Source of the DNA: Paraburkholderia ginsengiterrae
GTDB lineage: Bacteria; Pseudomonadota; Gammaproteobacteria; Burkholderiales; Burkholderiaceae
Direction of reading: 5' to 3'
Assembly (NCBI RefSeq): GCF_001645125.1
Contig: NZ_LXKA01000338.1
Span: 186,001 to 250,000 of the forward strand
Length of the DNA: 64,000 nt
Position numbers and translations under genes: made by a program. The notes under the pieces are model-generated. The model was given only the letters and a program-made list of their open reading frames with translations, ran no database searches and was not told the origin of the DNA. This document shows, piece by piece, positions 61,535 through 64,000 of this stretch (the first letter of the stretch is position 1; each line of letters starts with the position of its first letter).

Positions 61535-64000
61535 CTATCGCGCCGAATTTCCATGTTCGAGCGCCGCCGGCTGCACCGTCTTGACCGTCACCGCGGCGGG
61601 CGCGCCCCCCGCCGCAGTGGCCACGCCGGCGCGCCGTTCCGCGCGCTCCACGCCGAGCCAGGCCGCAAGCGCGGGCAGCAGAAACACTGCGCCGAACAGG
61701 TTCACGAGGAACATGAAGGCAAGCAGCACGCCCATGTCCACCTGGAACTTCAGCGCGGAAAACGCCCAGGTGCCCACGCCGATGAACATCGTCACCGCGG
61801 TAAACAAAGCCGCCGTGCCGCGTTGGCGCATCGCGGCCGCGAACGCGGCGGGCAGGCTCGCGCCGCCGCGCACCTCGTGCTGCAGGCGTTCATACAGATA
61901 GATGCCGTAGTCGACGCCCACGCCGACGCCCAACGTGATCACCGGCAAGGTGGCCACCTTCAGGCCGATCCCGAGCCACGCCATCACCGCATTGCACAGA
62001 ATCGACACCACCGTCAGCGGAACGACGATGCACAGCACCGCGCGCCACGAGCGGAACGTCACGATGCACAGCAGCGCAATCGCGCCGAAAATCGACAGCA
62101 GCATCGCCACTTCGGCCTCGGCCACCGCTTCGTTGGTCGCCGCCATCACGCCCACATTGCCGCCCGCCAGCCTGAACGCCACGTTCGGTGTGTGATCCTG
62201 CGCGGCGAGGCGCTTGATCTCGTCGACAATGTGCGCAATGGTCTTGCCCTCGTGATTCGTGGTGTAGATCAGCACCTGAATCACCTGGCAGTTCTCGGTG
62301 TTCATGCCGTTGTCTGGATCGAAGGCATTGGCGCCTTGCGTGAGACCCTCGGTCGAACGCGGCAGCGCGCCCCAACGCGGATTGCCCTCATTGAAGGCGG
62401 CAATCGAAATCTTCGCCAGCGACGGCACGCTCACCACCGACTGCACCCCCGCCACGCCGCGCATCTGCATTTCAAAGCGCTCGATCGCGCTCATCACCGG
62501 ATAGTGCAGACAGGCATCGTCGAAACCGCTCGTCTCGACGAACACCGACAGCGCATCGACGCCAATGTCGTACTGGCTCGTGATGCGCGCGTTGTCGACG
62601 TTGTAGCGCGAGTTGGCGCGCAACTCGGGCGCGCCGGAGCCGATATCGCCAATCTGCAGATTGCGCGACGCCTGAGCGCCGACCGCGAGCAACACCAGCG
62701 CGGCGGCGAACACGCCGAGCGCCGGCGCGGGCCGGGCAAACACGGCGAAGCGCGCCCACAGCCGGCTGCCGCCCGCCGCCGCGCGGCGCTGCGCGCGCGC
62801 GAGCGTGCCGCGCTCGAGCCGCGTGTAGGACAGCAGGATCGGCAAAAACACTTTGTTGGTAATGATCATCAGCAGCACGCCGAGGCACGCCGTCACGCCC
62901 AGCTCACGCACGATCTCGATCTGGATGCGCATGATCACCATGAAGCCCAGCGCATTCGTCAGCAACGCCACGGTGCCCGGCACGAACAGCTTGCGAAACG
63001 CGTCGCGCGCGGCATCGACGGACGACTGACCGGTCACCAGCGCCTGTTTCCATGCATTCGTCATCTGCACGGCGTGCGAGACACCGATCGAGAAGATCAG
63101 GAACGGCACGAGAATCGACATCGGATCGATGCCAAGCCCGAGGATCGGCAGCGCGCCGAGCAGCCACACCACCGGCAGCAACGCAACGAACAACGCAAGC
63201 GCGGTGGTCTTCGCCGAACGCGTGTAGAGCAGCAGCAGCGCGGCGGTAATCAGAAACGCCAGCGCGAAGAAGCTGATCACGCCACTAATGCCCGACTCCA
63301 CGTCGCCGACCAGTTTCGCAAAGCCGATGATGTCAACCTCGACATCCTGATTCGAATAACGCGCGCGAATCTGTTCGAGCTGCCGAGCCACCGCGCCGTA
63401 GTCCAGGTGCTTGCCGGTCGTGGGGTCGGTCTCGCGCAACTCCGCACGGATCAGCGCGGAATGCAGGTCGTTGCCGACCAGCCGGCCAATCTGCCCGGAG
63501 CGCGCGACGTTGCGGCGCACGGTGGCGAGATCGTTGGGATTCGCGCTGCTGAACTGGCCAGGCACGACCACGTCGCCGCGAAAACCGGCCTCGGTCACTT
63601 CCGTGTAGCGCACGTTCGGCGTGAACAGCGAGAACACGCGCGAGCGATTCACGCCGGGGATGAAGAACACGTCGTCGGTGGCGTGGCGCAGGTCGTCCAT
63701 GAACGCCTGGTTGTAGATGTCGCCGTGGCCCTTCCAGCGCAGGCTCACGAGTATCGTATTCGCACCGGGAAAGGCGCTCGCGTAGCGATTGAACACCTGC
63801 ATGTACGGGTGCTGCATCGGGATCATCTTGTTGAACCCGGGATCGAGGCGCAGCCGCGTCGCGGACCAGCCGAGCGCCACCGTCAGCGCGAGACAGAGCG
63901 TAAGCAGAATGCGCCGGTGCCGCATGATGGCGTCGGCGCAGCATTCGACGAAACGCGCGAGGCGCGACGAAGAGCGGGAAGAAGAATGTGACGAAGCGTT
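61535..64000 (-). CDS. RND/MMPL-family transporter, 5' end cut by the right edge
   Basis: At least 796 residues in two homologous halves, each with a large periplasmic loop between the first and second helices and a block of five further helices: residues near GISGVISFFALAFLITAALL and EVAMLLSIFGAIALLCIVTF begin the two blocks. This is the hopanoid/sterol-type RND (MMPL) layout. Such proteins accompany DUF1302/DUF1329 genes in steroid clusters and may move hydrophobic compounds. An ATG exists at 63925, but the frame stays open to the window edge and the sequence before it (RLARFVECCADAIMRHRRIL) looks like the true N-terminus of the family, so the start probably lies outside. Confidence 0.85.
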   Translation of the reverse strand, partial: NASSHSSSRSSSRLARFVECCADAIMRHRRILLTLCLALTVALGWSATRLRLDPGFNKMIPMQHPYMQVFNRYASAFPGANTILVSLRWKGHGDIYNQAFMDDLRHATDDVFFIPGVNRSRVFSLFTPNVRYTEVTEAGFRGDVVVPGQFSSANPNDLATVRRNVARSGQIGRLVGNDLHSALIRAELRETDPTTGKHLDYGAVARQLEQIRARYSNQDVEVDIIGFAKLVGDVESGISGVISFFALAFLITAALLLLYTRSAKTTALALFVALLPVVWLLGALPILGLGIDPMSILVPFLIFSIGVSHAVQMTNAWKQALVTGQSSVDAARDAFRKLFVPGTVALLTNALGFMVIMRIQIEIVRELGVTACLGVLLMIITNKVFLPILLSYTRLERGTLARAQRRAAAGGSRLWARFAVFARPAPALGVFAAALVLLAVGAQASRNLQIGDIGSGAPELRANSRYNVDNARITSQYDIGVDALSVFVETSGFDDACLHYPVMSAIERFEMQMRGVAGVQSVVSVPSLAKISIAAFNEGNPRWGALPRSTEGLTQGANAFDPDNGMNTENCQVIQVLIYTTNHEGKTIAHIVDEIKRLAAQDHTPNVAFRLAGGNVGVMAATNEAVAEAEVAMLLSIFGAIALLCIVTFRSWRAVLCIVVPLTVVSILCNAVMAWLGIGLKVATLPVITLGVGVGVDYGIYLYERLQHEVRGGASLPAAFAAAMRQRGTAALFTAVTMFIGVGTWAFSALKFQVDMGVLLAFMFLVNLFGAVFLLPALAAWLGVERAERRAGVATAAGGAPAAVTVKTVQPAALEHGNSAR

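Noticed and set aside
61553-63991. A very long open frame (812 codons) on the plus strand opposite the RND gene
   Set aside because: It is rich in Arg, His and Gln with no recognisable domain, as expected for the antisense of a GC-rich gene; the RND frame has clear family features.
1-64000. CRISPR arrays, tRNA or rRNA genes, insertion sequences, prophage genes
   Set aside because: I saw no evenly spaced direct repeats, cloverleaf-like segments, transposase or phage proteins anywhere in the window.

Overview
The window looks like part of a replicon from a high-GC betaproteobacterium of the Burkholderia/Paraburkholderia group. The grounds are GC-rich codon use, dense operons on both strands, and gene families typical of that group: paired LysE-type exporters, OFA and MHS transporters, a trimeric autotransporter with an ESPR signal, and DUF1302/DUF1329 outer-envelope proteins. 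I saw no rRNA, tRNA, CRISPR array, insertion sequence or phage genes. Genus and replicon are inference.

Layout. (1) 1-3.3 kb: a gene start at the left edge, a possible 27-residue membrane peptide, two LysE-family exporters, a YigZ/IMPACT protein and a lipoprotein. (2) 3.3-17.7 kb, minus strand: a compact exopolysaccharide operon read from wbaP (initiating glycosyl-phosphate transferase) through wza, wzb, wzc, wecB, wecC, a Wzx-type flippase, a GT25 transferase, a Wzy-type polymerase, a GT4 transferase, a polysaccharide lyase, a WecG-type transferase and a hexapeptide acetyltransferase. The wecB/wecC/wecG trio predicts a polymer containing N-acetylmannosaminuronic acid. (3) 18.2-34.2 kb: an acid-catabolism and transport region. 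Its core is a minus-strand operon of a ThDP lyase (oxalyl-CoA decarboxylase or 2-hydroxyacyl-CoA lyase type), a formyl-CoA transferase, an FAH-family protein and a degenerate PntB-like membrane protein. It is flanked by two OFA-type MFS transporters (one with a 41-residue small subunit), an MHS transporter, two LysR regulators, a GntR regulator with a small membrane protein, an aldehyde dehydrogenase and a ketopantoate-reductase-like enzyme. A 15-bp motif, GTATGT-nn-TATATCA, lies on the ThDP-lyase promoter and again upstream of the gntR unit. (4) 34.3-38.0 kb: a trimeric autotransporter adhesin behind an AT-rich upstream region. (5) 38.6-51.4 kb and 60.3-64 kb: a probable steroid-degradation locus with a ketosteroid isomerase keeping its catalytic residues, two SDRs, a meta-cleavage hydrolase, DUF1302 and DUF1329 proteins, the hydratase/acetaldehyde dehydrogenase/aldolase trio, a KshA-type Rieske oxygenase and an RND/MMPL exporter cut by the right edge. 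AraC and LuxR regulators sit at its left end. (6) 51.5-59.9 kb, minus strand, between the two halves of (5): a LacI-regulated ABC importer (binding protein, two permeases, a 64-residue membrane protein, two ATPases) coupled to dihydroxyacetone kinase subunits DhaL and DhaK, resembling glycerol/polyol uptake operons.

The items most worth following up are the formyl-CoA-cycling operon with its shared operator, the steroid module split by a polyol operon, the small transporter-associated membrane proteins, and the PntB-like protein that has lost the transhydrogenase machinery.
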